Source of the DNA: Mesorhabditis belari | Lineage: Eukaryota; Nematoda; Chromadorea; Rhabditida; Rhabditidae | Length of the DNA: 64,000 nt | Direction: 5' to 3' | NCBI GenBank assembly: GCA_958450365.1 | Contig: CAUEEP010000729.1 | Location: forward strand, 1,328,501-1,392,500 | Part shown: positions 39,607-49,414 of the stretch, one piece after another | How the letters are laid out: the number at the start of each line of letters is the position of its first letter | How positions within the stretch are numbered: position 1 is the first letter of the stretch | Program-made: the position numbers and the translations under genes | Notes under the pieces: model-generated | What the model was told of the DNA's origin: nothing | What the model saw: only the letters and a program-made list of their open reading frames with translations | Databases searched by the model: none

Positions 39607-39712
39607 CTTTGCTTCTAAAGATGGTTAGTCTTTTGCTTCTAAAGATGGTTCATCTTTTGCTTCTAAAGATGGTTCATCTTTTGCTTCTAAAGATGGTTCA
39701 GCTTTTACTTCA
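39607..39712. repeat. 24-bp tandem repeat, coding-like
   Basis: Four to five units of a 24-bp repeat contain ttctaaagatggttcat. Because 24 is a multiple of 3, one minus-strand frame reads EPSLEAKD repeatedly before a stop. It may be a degenerate piece of a repetitive protein, but no start or flanking exon could be assigned. Confidence 0.8.
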
Positions 39713-39993
39713 ACAGCTCATTTCTTAATCAATCAAGAAAGCAATACCAAAAGGGTTGTTGATTTTGCGAAAGGATTTCTTGCAAAATCGGTTTAAAAAA
39801 GGTGAATCTCTAATAATAAGCTGACTAAGATAAGAATAAAACGACTTTTCTTTGAAAAATTTCTCTAAAAAACGATAAACCATACTTCGCTCTCCATAAA
39901 ATATCATTTTTTAAGAGAATAAAGAAAACAATTCTCTTTAGCAACAAAAAATAACTCACAGCTTTTGCGCTAAATGCTTTTTATGACACAAAA

Positions 39994-40023
39994 AGATAAG
40001 AATAAAGATAAGAAGTATTTAAG
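39994..40023 (+). promoter_or_regulatory. Paired GATA sites and TATA-like box before a small secreted ORF
   Basis: Two AGATAAG sites (39994-40000 and 40006-40012) are followed by tatttaag at 40016-40023, 68 bp upstream of the ATG at 40091. Clustered GATA sites are typical of nematode intestinal promoters bound by ELT-2-type factors. The intestinal link is inference. Confidence 0.4.
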
Positions 40024-40090
40024 CACTTTTAAAAAGCGTTTTATTTCACGAAACTTTCACTAGCTTTCACTAACTTTCGCTTGAACTAAA

Positions 40091-40258
40091 ATGAAATGTT
40101 TTTTGATGATTTTCGCGTTAACAGCTTTGATTTTGATCATCAAATGCAACGAAATCGAGAAAGAAAATGCAATCATTGAAAGTAAGCTTTGTTTTGACGT
40201 TCTATTCAACTTTGTCTATTCAGTTAGCATGGATTTTTTTAAAAGAGATAGTATTTGA
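40091..40258 (+). CDS. Candidate small secreted peptide, two exons
   Basis: The first exon, 40091-40181, encodes a clear signal-peptide-like start (MKCFLMIFALTALILIIKC) followed by NEIEKENAIIE. A GTAAGC donor and a ctattcag acceptor (exon from 40224) add about 12 codons before TGA at 40256-40258. The predicted peptide is about 42 residues and the mature part about 20. Double GATA sites and a TATA-like box precede it, and a 17-bp minisatellite starts immediately after the stop. It is too short for family recognition and could be a gene remnant. Confidence 0.4.
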   Translation: MKCFLMIFALTALILIIKCNEIEKENAIIESKLCFDVLFNFVYSVSMDFFKRDSI

Positions 40259-40433
40259 AGCGCCATGTGCAAAAGAGCGCCATGTGCAAAAGAGCGCCAT
40301 GTGCAAAAGAGCGCCATGTGCAAAAGAGCGCCATGTGCAAAAGAGCGCCATGTGCAAAAGAGCGCCATGTGCAAAAGAGCGCCATGTGCAAAAGAGCGCC
40401 ATGTGCAAAAGAGCGCCATGTGCAAAAGTCTTT
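40259..40433. repeat. 17-bp minisatellite gcgccatgtgcaaaaga, about 10 copies
   Basis: Near-perfect tandem units of gcgccatgtgcaaaaga. With a 17-bp period each strand stays open in all frames, so the many overlapping ORFs are artefacts. Confidence 0.95.
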
Positions 40434-40519
40434 TGCACCACGATTTTCAGGGGTGTTTTGACAATTATATTTTTTTCTCAATGAATAAGTGTTGTCTAGC
40501 GATAACGTTTGTGTGAATA

Positions 40520-40725
40520 AATTGTACATATATTTGTACATATATTTGTACATATATTTGTACATATATTTGTACATATATTTGCACATATTTGTGTACA
40601 TATATTTGTGTACATATATTTGTGTACATATATTTGTGTACATATATTTGTGTACATATATTTGTGTACATATATTTGTGTACATATATTTGTGTACATA
40701 TATTTGTGTACATATATTTGTGTAA
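40520..40725. repeat. tacatatatttg / tacatatatttgtg minisatellite
   Basis: About five 12-bp units tacatatatttg are followed by about nine 14-bp units tacatatatttgtg. It is alternating purine-pyrimidine-rich. The shift from 12 to 14 bp suggests the second block grew from a GT-inserted unit. Confidence 0.93.
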
Positions 40726-40823
40726 CTAAAACTATTAATGGCTTAAAGAGCATGAGCTTTATCAAAGAAAATTGATGAAACTTTTTAGAAAATTGAATGT
40801 GAAAAGACTTTTGCACATGACTG

Positions 40824-41062
40824 TACACTACTGGACAATGAAATATCGTCATTGAAAAACGATCGTCACTTTCGCGCGTCTGTAACTCCCGTGTCTTTAC
40901 CGTATTTCTAAATATTAATATTACCATTGTGTAGCCCTTGAAAAGAGCTTTCAGAAAATGTATAACACAAATAGTTTAAACTCAAAAACAAGGGAGTTAC
41001 AGACGCGTGAAAGTGACGATCGTTTTTCAAATATCATATTTCATTGTCCAATACTGTAGACT
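40824..41062. repeat. Foldback/MITE-like element
   Basis: Termini of about 60-70 bp are inverted copies. The left part carries tggacaatgaaatatcg, cgatcgtcactttcgcg and tctgtaactccc. The right part carries gggagttacaga, cgtgaaagtgacgatcg and catttcattgtcca. The spacer is about 100 bp with no coding capacity. Confidence 0.88.
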
Positions 41063-41245
41063 ACATAAACTAAAATTCTAAGCTAATCTCGACATTTTTC
41101 TTGATATTGTTTCTAGTTTTAAACTTACATTCGCTTAGAAAGCTAATTATTTAGCTCTCTAAGCTAATTATTTAGCTCTCTAAGCTAAAAAAAGAGAATT
41201 TAAAGTTAGGCGGTTGATTTATCTAAAAAATAGATGAAAATGATG

Positions 41246-41362
41246 TTATCGTTGGCGAGAGACGGGCCCAAAGACATCGTCGATCGTGCTTTTTCTGCTG
41301 CTATCCCTGTAGCCGATGCCCGGGCGGCTTCCGTCCTGGTCACTGTGGAATCTGTTGTCCAT
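41246..41362 (-). CDS. Short hydrophilic ORF of unknown status
   Basis: This 38-codon minus-strand frame begins at an ATG preceded by TTTTCTTCTTTGAGA and lies in a locally GC-rich island (41250-41362). It is rich in Asp/Arg/Ser and contains RPGIGYRDSSRKSTIDDVFG, which loosely resembles RPRIGKGITDMFNIEG in the right-arm ORF. It could be a small gene, a first exon or a fragment. No partner exon was found. Confidence 0.25.
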   Translation of the reverse strand: MDNRFHSDQDGSRPGIGYRDSSRKSTIDDVFGPVSRQR

Positions 41363-41504
41363 TCTCAAAGAAGAAAACTCAATGGAATTTCAAATGCATT
41401 CTTTTGTCCTGGTGTTAAGCGAGAAATTTGCGTCTTTTTCATTTCATTTAGTCATTTTTCTTTTCTCTTTTTGATTTAGTCCAATCCATTGAAACTTATC
41501 ACTT

Positions 41505-41830
41505 CTTTCTTACTTCCTTCTTTACTTCTTCCTTCTTTACTTCTTCCTTACTTTCGTCTTCTTCCTTCCTTCGTCTTCCGTCCTTCTTCCATCCTTCTTC
41601 CATCCTTCTTCCATCCTTCTTCCATCCTTCTTCCTTCTTCTTCCATCCTTCTTCCATCCTTCTTCCATCCTTCTTCCTTCTTCTTCCATCCTTCTTCCAT
41701 CCTTCTTCCACCTTCTTCCATCCTTCTTCCTTCTTCTTCCATCCTTCTTCCTTCTTCTTCCATCCTTCTTCCATCCTTCTTCCTTCTTCTTCCATCCTTC
41801 TTCCATCCTTCTTCCATCCTTCTCCCTTCC
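41505..41830. repeat. Polypyrimidine minisatellite, cttcttccatc units
   Basis: More than 300 bp are almost purely C/T on the plus strand, built of 11-bp cttcttccatc units with cttcttc insertions. The many ORFs on both strands (Ser/Pro- and Glu/Lys/Arg-rich) are compositional artefacts. Confidence 0.95.
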
Positions 41831-42016
41831 ATCTTCCTTACTCAACTTTATTGTGCAACTGTTTCTAATAAATCTTAATCACACAATCAATCTCAAATTA
41901 CATTTTAATAGGGTTGATTGAATGATTGCCTTTTTTTGGCTCGATTCCCCTCAACCCAAGATCTGATTCGTTTGGTTAGTCTCGTTAAGTTCGTGGAATT
42001 TATGGACTTACAAGAG

Positions 42017-42361
42017 AAGTTCACAAAATCAAGATGGCTAATCGAAATGAAACCATCCGATGCAGAATTTGACGCTGATTCCGAATCTGCTGTCTGCTAA
42101 CTATAAAACAGTTGTTCAGGAAAAGAAAACCATCGACCTACAGCTTTACATTCACGTTATCCGTTACACTAACCATTGCTTTCTCGCGCGCGCAGAAGTT
42201 TAGAGAAGCTTAGAGAAGCTAAAAGAGAGGCCAAAAACTTGTCTACCAAATTCCTTGCCATTCCGACTTATTTACGGACAGCAGATTTGGAAAAAGCGTA
42301 AAATTCTGCATCAGATGGTCTAGGTTTCATTTCGATAGGCCATCTTGATTTCGTGAACTTT
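42017..42361. repeat. Foldback element, about 80-bp inverted arms
   Basis: The arm at 42017-42100, with aagttcacaaaatcaagatg and gatgcagaatttgacgctga, is inverted at 42277-42361, with tctgcatcagatgg and ccatcttgatttcgtgaact. The arms flank about 175 bp. No coding capacity. The ORF at 41918-42100 merely spans an arm. Confidence 0.85.
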
Positions 42362-42767
42362 CCTGTCAGCTTGTCAGCTTCCCTTGTCATCTAAGCAGTT
42401 CAAAACATGTATTAGATTGTCATAGATGTCATAGATGAAATGTTCGACACTTTGTTATGCCCGTAAATTTTCATTTCATCATAGATTTCTTTTATATTTT
42501 GATATTATCGTATTTTCTCTAGTTGATCACTATTTTCCCGCTTTCAAAGCTTTCACAGAAGCTCAACACTCAAATCCCCTAAAAGATCTCATCGTCAGCT
42601 ACATTTTCCGATCCCACATCGATAGGTTTTGATAAGCGCTTTTCGAGATTTCGAGGAATTTAGGCGACGGGTGCACTACTATTAGAGAAAATACGGTATA
42701 TACAAAAACTCGAGTTTAACAGGGCAAAGTATAGTACTTCTTGTACTTCTTGGTACTTCTTGGAATA

Positions 42768-42960
42768 GAGAACATTTCAGGCTTTCAAATGATACCAAAT
42801 AGAGCTTTATTGGGTTTTTTCATTCCCATAAAAATCAGCCGACAAAACACCCGAGTTGCACCGGCCTTATTTGCTCAGAGTTGGCTCTGATTTTGTTGGA
42901 CTCAATTATCCAATCAAGCTCTATTTGGTATCATTTGAAAGCCTAAAATGTCCTCTATTC
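42768..42960. repeat. Inverted repeat around about 110 bp
   Basis: Left arm aggctttcaaatgatacc with aaatagagctt, right arm aagctctatttgg with tatcatttgaaagcct. The flanks also share tagagaacattt-like and atgtcctcta-like ends. It is probably another short non-autonomous element. Confidence 0.8.
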
Positions 42961-42979
42961 AATGATATAAAAAGCTAAC

Positions 42980-43680
42980 AAGAATCTAATCTCTGGACAA
43001 AGTTATAGGCCTTCAAAGTGTGACGATCCTTTCGAAATACTAGGATTCTTTCAAAATACTCGAATTCTTTCAGAATATCGGTATATAGTAGAAGTATGAA
43101 ACAAAGAAAACTTAAAAATTTGAGTCACATCAGCCCATTTGAGCCAAAAATATGAGCCAGCCACAATTTGAGCCAGCCAGTGGATCGACTGAGAGCCGGC
43201 AGCTCAAAAAAAAAACCCACAAACTTTGATGATCGTAAAATTTGTCCATAAAATGCGACAAGAGAAATTTTGAAGTCAAAATTAAGCATTTAAACCTAAG
43301 TCAAGCCTATTCAATCGATCATTATTCGAAAATTTATTTTTACACTCCGATTATCGTCGTCTATCTATGTTTTCATTGTCAACTGCCTAGTATCAAAAAA
43401 TCGAAATTTATCAATGAACTCTATGAGCTTTAAAGCGTCAGCGTTCATAAATTCCTCGAACACGATCAACCAGAGGATGCTTACGAGGCATGACAATAGA
43501 AATATGTTTTTATGTAGTTTGATCGAAACTATTTGAAGTGAAGGGAGTATATAAGAGAAGAAATTTGGCAAAATTTTCATTTTGAACTTATTGAATTGCA
43601 AGTTTTGAAATAAATTCTAGTAGAGTTTCTGGCATTCAATAAAGCCAATAAAGCCATGAGTCGATCAAATACATAAAATC
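42980..43680. other. No gene recognised
   Basis: AT-rich sequence with short repeats (ttgagccagccac, aatactcgaattctttcaga-like). A TATA-like TTATATACTC lies on the minus strand near 43550. ORFs here are short and hydrophobic or low-complexity. Confidence 0.5.
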
Positions 43681-43687
43681 TTATTTT

Positions 43688-43790
43688 GCAGACGACCAAG
43701 AAAAGTTTACACAGCACCAGCAAAGGAAACGCCAGTGAAGCCAGTTGTTGCTTAGAAGAAGGCTGCCGCTTCATCAGATGAGTCAAGTAT
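43688..43790 (+). pseudogene. Fragment of a Nopp140 repeat exon
   Basis: After a ttttgcag acceptor-like site, the plus strand encodes a sequence like one repeat exon of the Nopp140 gene at 45419-49356: APAKETPVKPVVA, then an in-frame TAG where the gene has CAG, then KKAAASSDESS. It lies in opposite orientation to the parent, about 1.7 kb from its 3' end. It is a single-exon duplicate that has decayed. Confidence 0.8.
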
Positions 43791-43847
43791 ATTTTGTGCG
43801 TTTCAAAGAGAATAGTTAGGAGTTTTTTAGAAAATCGCTTTTTTAGG

Positions 43848-44391
43848 TTCTCTTTTTTTCCCTACGAGTCTTTTCCCAGATTTGTTTTCCCCAGAAAATC
43901 TCTCATTTTCTCGTCCCAGACGATCCCCCACAATTCGAAAGGATTACGCGAATATCTTTTGCGATGCTTACTGTTGTTTTCCCATTTTTTTCTCACTTCG
44001 GGTCACATTTCCGTGTGGTTTCGCAATGTGACTTTAGCGATCATTTAGAGAAATGTATATTCTTTAAGCAATTTCTCGTTTTGCATATTTCTCAGCCGAT
44101 CTGCAGAGTATTTATAAAGTTTTTCAACTATTCTCTTTGAAAAGCACAAACTATACTTGGAGGCACACTTTGCTCCTACAGAGCTACAATAAACTTGTAC
44201 ACCTGAACTTTTCTGTAACTGACACCAAATTAGATTTCGTTTTATTGTACAACAACAAGAGAGGTTAACAAACATACTCATGATCACCTAACATGAGAGA
44301 TCAACATAGAAATTTAACAACAAAACAATAAAGAAATAAGTTTTAACGATCAACAAACGGGATTTCCCAATAAGTGATAATTGAGCGCGGT
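43848..44391 (+). repeat. Dispersed repeat copy 2, ending at the NHP2 stop codon
   Basis: It matches 29680-30600 in the same orientation but has only one gaatatcttttgcgatgc unit and no 18-bp array. It ends at gataattgagcgcgg, directly adjoining the NHP2 stop codon (44392-44394) on the other strand. The NHP2 3'UTR therefore lies inside the repeat. Confidence 0.85.
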
Positions 44392-45126
44392 TTACTGTTT
44401 AGCTTCTGGGTAAAGTGCATTTGTCGCTTCGTACACTTCATCGTAGAGATCCTGAAGATCTATTGGTTAAATTTTTAAATCTAAGAAAGTTGTGCAGGAT
44501 GGTTGTGAACCTTTCTGCGTTCCTCTCTATTCACAACAAAACTTTACCTTATAACTGTTGTGTGACTTGATAAGGAGAATGATAGCCGAACGTCGATATC
44601 CCGTTGCCAATCCGAGGCTTTCTCTTGATGGTAAAAAGACGTATGGAATTTCTTTGTCTTCACAGTATCCTGGGATGTGAGAGTAGATGTCAATTGGAGT
44701 GACGTTACCTAGAAGTTTCAATAGTCATGCAAAAGAAAAAACACTCACCAGCCAAAACAACAATTCCTTTCTCATCTTTCCTGATAGCTTTTGCCACATC
44801 AGCCATACCTTTTCTAAATTAAACTCTTGTTTCAAATAAAAATAAACGGTTTAGGGCAGTACAAAATGCAAACGCACTTTAGAAAGTTTTTCTCTGCAGT
44901 CGACTTTTTGATCAATTTGTAGACTTTCTTGGCCAATTTACGATTTGCCAAGGGAGATGCAATAGCGTTTACCTATAAATATCCAGTATGTTAGTGCAAA
45001 TATTAGATTTACCAAAGCGCATTGATCAGTGTAAACGTCCTTTTCCGTCGAAGGTTCGCCGAGGGTCTCATTCGCCACGCTAGTATCCATCAACGATTCA
45101 TCGGCGTCCAAAGTCTTTCTTCCCAT
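44392..45126 (-). CDS. nhp-2: H/ACA ribonucleoprotein subunit NHP2 (L7Ae family)
   Basis: NHP2 is the L7Ae-type RNA-binding subunit of H/ACA snoRNPs, which direct rRNA and snRNA pseudouridylation in the nucleolus. The start is the ATG at 45126 (MGRKTLDADESLMDTS). Five exons can be joined: N-terminal acidic tail, an ANRKLAKKVYKLIKK-type helix near 44900-44950, then KGMADVAKAIRKDEKGIVVLAG, the exon with NVTPIDIYSHIPGYCEDKEI and PYVFLPSRESLGLATG, and a short C-terminal exon ending PEAKQ. The PIDIYSHIP and IPYVFLPS motifs are the family hallmarks. The length, about 160 residues, is normal. It lies 292 nt downstream of the Nopp140 gene on the same strand and could be the last gene of an operon. 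A dispersed repeat abuts its stop codon. Confidence 0.92.
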
Positions 45127-45418
45127 CCTACAATATAAAGATTACTATTAACTTTATCACGCAAATTCCAATGAAGTTAGTCCGATAATCCATTCAGTGC
45201 AATTGAACTATTTTCCACGAAAATATTTACCAAATGAAAAATTTTTTATTGACTTTATACTATAAAATCTAACAACGGGGACAACAATAACAACGGCAAG
45301 GTAGCAAAATACCTTGCCCTGACCAATTACAAACATGAACAAAATTAACAAACGATAAACAAAATTGAGAACAAGTTGGCTCCAACTTCAACAAATTTAA
45401 CAAGAAAAAAACAAGAAA

Positions 45419-48400
45419 TCATTCCGAATCGGAGAACTTTGTCGAGTTGACTCCCATCGAGATTGGACCTCCTCCATAGCTTCCCTAGAAAAACCTTGAT
45501 TAATCGCAACATATACCAAAGCAACCTTCTTCTTTTTCGTCTTCTCGTGTCGGAAGTTCTTGCCTTGAACTTTGCTCAACTTATCGTGCGCCTGCGATCC
45601 CCATTTGTCGAATCTCCCATCAAAGCTATTGTCTCGGAACTTTTCTGCAACCTCATCCTTACTAATGGTGACACGGCGATAAGGTTCATTTGACTTTCTC
45701 TATAAATTCATGATTAAAGAGATTGAAAATTTTGATTTACCTTTGCGTCTTGCCATTTTTTTGCATTATCAGTTTCTTCATTTGGAGTGACAAGGGGTTG
45801 CTTCTTTGGCAACTCGTCTTCCGAATCAGAGTTGCTTGAAGCTTCGGCATTCTTGGCTGATGCTTTCTGAGAATAAATAGTTAAATTAAAGCGGAAAAGC
45901 GGAAAAGTGCAAGACCAAAAATATTCGTGACTAATATCAAGACTAAAAATAAAAACAAAAAAGTGCTACCGTGCCATTGAGTGGTTTCTTTGCGACTTCC
46001 TCGTCCGAATCATCATCGGAAGATGTGACAGCTCTTTTCTGAGGGGCGACTGGTTGCACCGGAACTTTCTTCTTTGGTGGTTCATCATCCGAGTCCGAAT
46101 CCGATTCACTCGAAGCTGCGGTCTTCTTGCTCACTGCAGGGGAAGCCTTCTAAAATGAGAGGAAAAAGTTGGATTGAGATTTCCATTTTAGTCTTGATCC
46201 AAACGATTATTAAAAACATACCAGGCCATTGGTTAGACTCTTGACAGCTGGTGTCGTTGGTGCACTTTTCTTTGGAGCTTCCTCATCCGACGAAGAATCA
46301 TCCGATGATGCGGCAGCCTTCTTCTGAGCAACAACTGGTTTCGCTGGTGTTTTCTTTGCTGGTGGTTCATCATCAGAATCAGAGTCGCTTGAAGCTTCAG
46401 GCTTCTTGGTGACTGCGGGCGAGGCTTTCTAAAATCAATAGTTGAGTTTCAACTGAAAGAACATCTAGCGTCTTTAATAACAGGATTATTTAATAAATCT
46501 AACAAAATAAAACTTAACAGTAAAGGACTGATCTTCCTATTAGCTACTGCTTAGGTTGACTTCAAAACTTCAATAAAACTCACCGGGACATTGACCGGTT
46601 TCTTCGCAACCTCCTCATCCGACGAAGAATCATCAGATGATGCGGCAGCTTTTTTCTGAGCAACGACTGGTTGAACGGGGATTTTCTTCTTTGGTGTTTC
46701 ATCTTCTGAATCAGAGTCGCTTGAGGATTCGGCCTTCTTTGTTACCGGTGTGGTTTTCTGAAATTAGCACCGTTAAATAAAGTATTTGTTTTATGACAAA
46801 AGACTATTTTAATTTGACTTTTAATAAAACGTACCGCAGAAATAATTGGTTTCTTGACGGCTGATTGTGGTGTTTTCTTCGCAACTTCCTCATCCGACGA
46901 CGACTCATCCGATGAAGCAGCAGCTTTCTTCTGAGCAACAACTGGCTTCACTGGCGTTTTCTTTGCTGGTGCTTCATCAGAGTCGGAGTCAGAGTCACTT
47001 GATGCCGTTTTCTTGGCGGCTGCGGGTGAAGCCTTCTAAGATAGTCATGTTTATTAAGAATTCAAACATTTGATAAAGCTATTAACGCTTACCGCGGGAG
47101 TCTTTGCAACAACTGGTGTTTTCTTCACAACTTCTTCATCTGACGAGTCATCGTCAGAAGATTCAACTGGTTTTTTTTGGATAGCCGCTACTGGCTTTAC
47201 TGGAGTCTTCTTTGTAGACGGTTCATCGTCCGAGTCAGAGGATTCGCTTGAAGAGGCAGCTTTCTTGGCCACTGCGGGTGAGGTTTTCTAAAATAAATTG
47301 AATTTCAAAAGTCACTACATGGGAAAAGTTAGTAAAGGGCTAGTTTGTAAAGTCAAAAACACACCGTCAGTGATTTATTGGCCATCATTGGTGCTGGTTT
47401 CTTTGCAACCTCCTCATCCGACGAAGAGTCACTTGATGCAGCAGCAGCTTTCTTCTGAGCAACAACTGGTTTCACTGGTGTTTTCTTTGCTGGTGGTTCA
47501 TCATCAGAATCAGAGTCGCTTGAGGATTCGGGCTTCTTGGTGACTACAGGCGAGGCTTTCTAGAACCAACCGTGATAAAAATATTAACTACTTATTTGTC
47601 CTATACAACATCCTAACAATATTTTATCTTAATGAAATTGTTGAATTGTTCCAATTTAAACTTTCTGACAAAATTTAAACATCTGACAGTTTATAAAAAA
47701 CTAAGTAATACCGTGCCAGTGACTGGTTTTTTGGTCGCTGATTGTGGTGCTTTCTTTGGAGCTTCCTCATCCGACGACGACTCATCCGATGAAGCGGCAG
47801 CCTTCTTCTGAGCAACAGCTGTTTTCACTGGTGTTTTCTTTGCTGGTGGTTCATCATCAGAATCAGAGTCGCTTGAGGATTCAGGCTTCTTGGTGACTGC
47901 GGGGGAGGCCTTCTAAAATTGTAAAATCGATAACTCCGTACAACTGATGTCGTTTTCTCTTATTTTTGAAATTATAAAATTCCCGTACCGTAGCAGTCAC
48001 TGGCGTCTTAGCTACAGCTTGTGGCTTTTTCGCAACCTCCTCATCCGACGAAGAATCATCCGATGATGCGGCCGCTTTTTTCTGAGCAACGACTGGTTGA
48101 ACGGGGATTTTCTTCTTTGGTGTTTCATCTTCTGAATCAGAGTCGCTTGAGGATTCGGCCTTCTTTGTTACCGGTGTGGTTTTCTGAAATTAGCACCGTT
48201 AAATAAAGTATTTGTTTTATGACAAAAGACTATTTTAATTTGACTTTTAATAAAACGTACCGCAGAAATAATTGGTTTCTTGACGGCTGATTGTGGTGTT
48301 TTCTTCGCAACTTCCTCATCCGACGACGACTCATCCGATGAAGCAGCAGCCTTCTTCTGAGCAACAACTGGCTTAACTGGCGTTTTCTTTGCTGGTGGTT

Positions 48401-49356
48401 CATCCTCAGAGTCGGAGTCAGAGTCGCTTGATGCCGTTTTCTTGGCGGCTGCGGGTGAAGCTTTCTAAAGGTAATACAGTAAAATAAGTTCGTTTCGTGA
48501 TAAGTTCTTTCTATAGAGCCACAAAAGTAAACTGGTGAAGACATCTCTCTAATCCACTAATAATCTTATTTGTTTTAAAAATTCTACAAATTTGACCAAT
48601 CCGTTAACCTTAGGCGCTGATTGTGGTGTTTTCTTTGCAACTTCCTCGTCTGACGACGAATCATCCGATGATGTGGCGGCCTTCTTCTGAGCAACAACTG
48701 GTTTGACTGGGGTTTTCTTTGCTGGTGACTCATCGTCCGAATCGGAATCAGATTCAGAAGAAGCTTTCTTGGAAGACATCTAAAATAAATTGAGTCAATA
48801 AACGGTAATTTAAACTATACAAGAATTATATTTACTTCATAGAAGGTAAGATTCATACCGTTCCGTTGATCGGCTTCTTGGCTGCAGCTTGTGGCGGATT
48901 CTTCGCAATTTCCTCGTCCGAATCATCATCAGAAGATGCTGCAGCCTTTTTCTGTGCAGCAATGGGTTGTACTGGAACTTTCTTCTTTGGAGGTTCATCA
49001 ACTGAGCTCGAATCAGAATCACTTGAGGCGGCTTTCTAAATAAAAAAAGTCGAAATTTTAAGTTATGAAAATATTTTACATTGTTAGCATTTGTTGCTGG
49101 TCTCTTTCTATTGTTTTTGAAGAACTCCAACACTTGAGAAGCAGTTGGAACATCGACGGCGGCAGCCTATAAATAAAAGTTGAATTATCCAAGCTAAACA
49201 AATGTTTAAAAAATCAAAGCTACAACTCACTCGTTCTTTGATCACTGTCTGCTGATGAGCGCTGAATAACTTGGAGATGAGTTTTGGATCCTTTTTGCCA
49301 TAGTGGATGTACATCAGAACATCGAAATCGAGCGCATTGTCACCAAAATCGTTCAT
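45419..49356 (-). CDS. dao-5: Nopp140/NOLC1 homologue (DAO-5-like nucleolar phosphoprotein)
   Basis: Nopp140 shuttles between nucleolus and Cajal body, chaperones box C/D and H/ACA snoRNPs, and supports rRNA transcription. The start at 49356 gives a LisH-like N terminus (MNDFGDNALDFDVLMYIHYG). About a dozen similar exons follow, each with a Lys/Pro/Ala stretch (KKTPVKPVVAQKKAA) and an acidic Ser cluster (SSDDSSSDEE), the CK2-type phosphorylation blocks of the family. The last exons form the SRP40 C-terminal domain: a KVQGKNFRHEKTKKKK motif, then after an intron GSYGGGPISMGVN and FSDSE before the stop. The upstream SET gene ends 58 nt before this start, with a GAATTTAG acceptor just before the ATG, suggesting an operon. 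Two internal exons are a recent duplication. Confidence 0.88.
46605..47040 (-). repeat. Exon-intron duplication within the Nopp140 gene, copy 1
   Basis: It is almost identical to 48031-48470, including the intron that contains gaaattagcaccgttaaata. Only a few substitutions are visible, mostly in exons. The two copies are offset by 1426 bp. Confidence 0.92.
48031..48470 (-). repeat. Exon-intron duplication within the Nopp140 gene, copy 2
   Basis: Partner of 46605-47040. The shared intron, without visible differences, implies very recent unequal exchange or gene conversion. Other repeat exons of the gene have unrelated introns. Confidence 0.92.
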
Positions 49357-49414
49357 CTAAATTCATAAGGCAATAAACAGCAGTAAAAAAATAAAGAACA
49401 GTAAACAAAGTGAT

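Noticed and set aside
39725..39907. 60-codon minus-strand ORF ending FGIAFLID
   Set aside because: Contains a likely acceptor (TTATCTTAG) and a donor-like GTATGG, but the spliced frame stops early and no family was recognised. Left out as unsupported.
40216..40927. Several ORFs over the 17-bp and 12/14-bp arrays
   Set aside because: All are compositional; units free of stops in several frames stay open by repetition.
41489..41878. Ser/Pro-rich and Glu/Lys/Arg-rich ORFs
   Set aside because: Low-complexity translation of a polypyrimidine tract, with no splice context or homologous motif.
43365..43601. 78-codon hydrophobic minus-strand ORF
   Set aside because: A TATA-like site lies inside its own coding stretch, and no start context, splice pattern or motif supports it.
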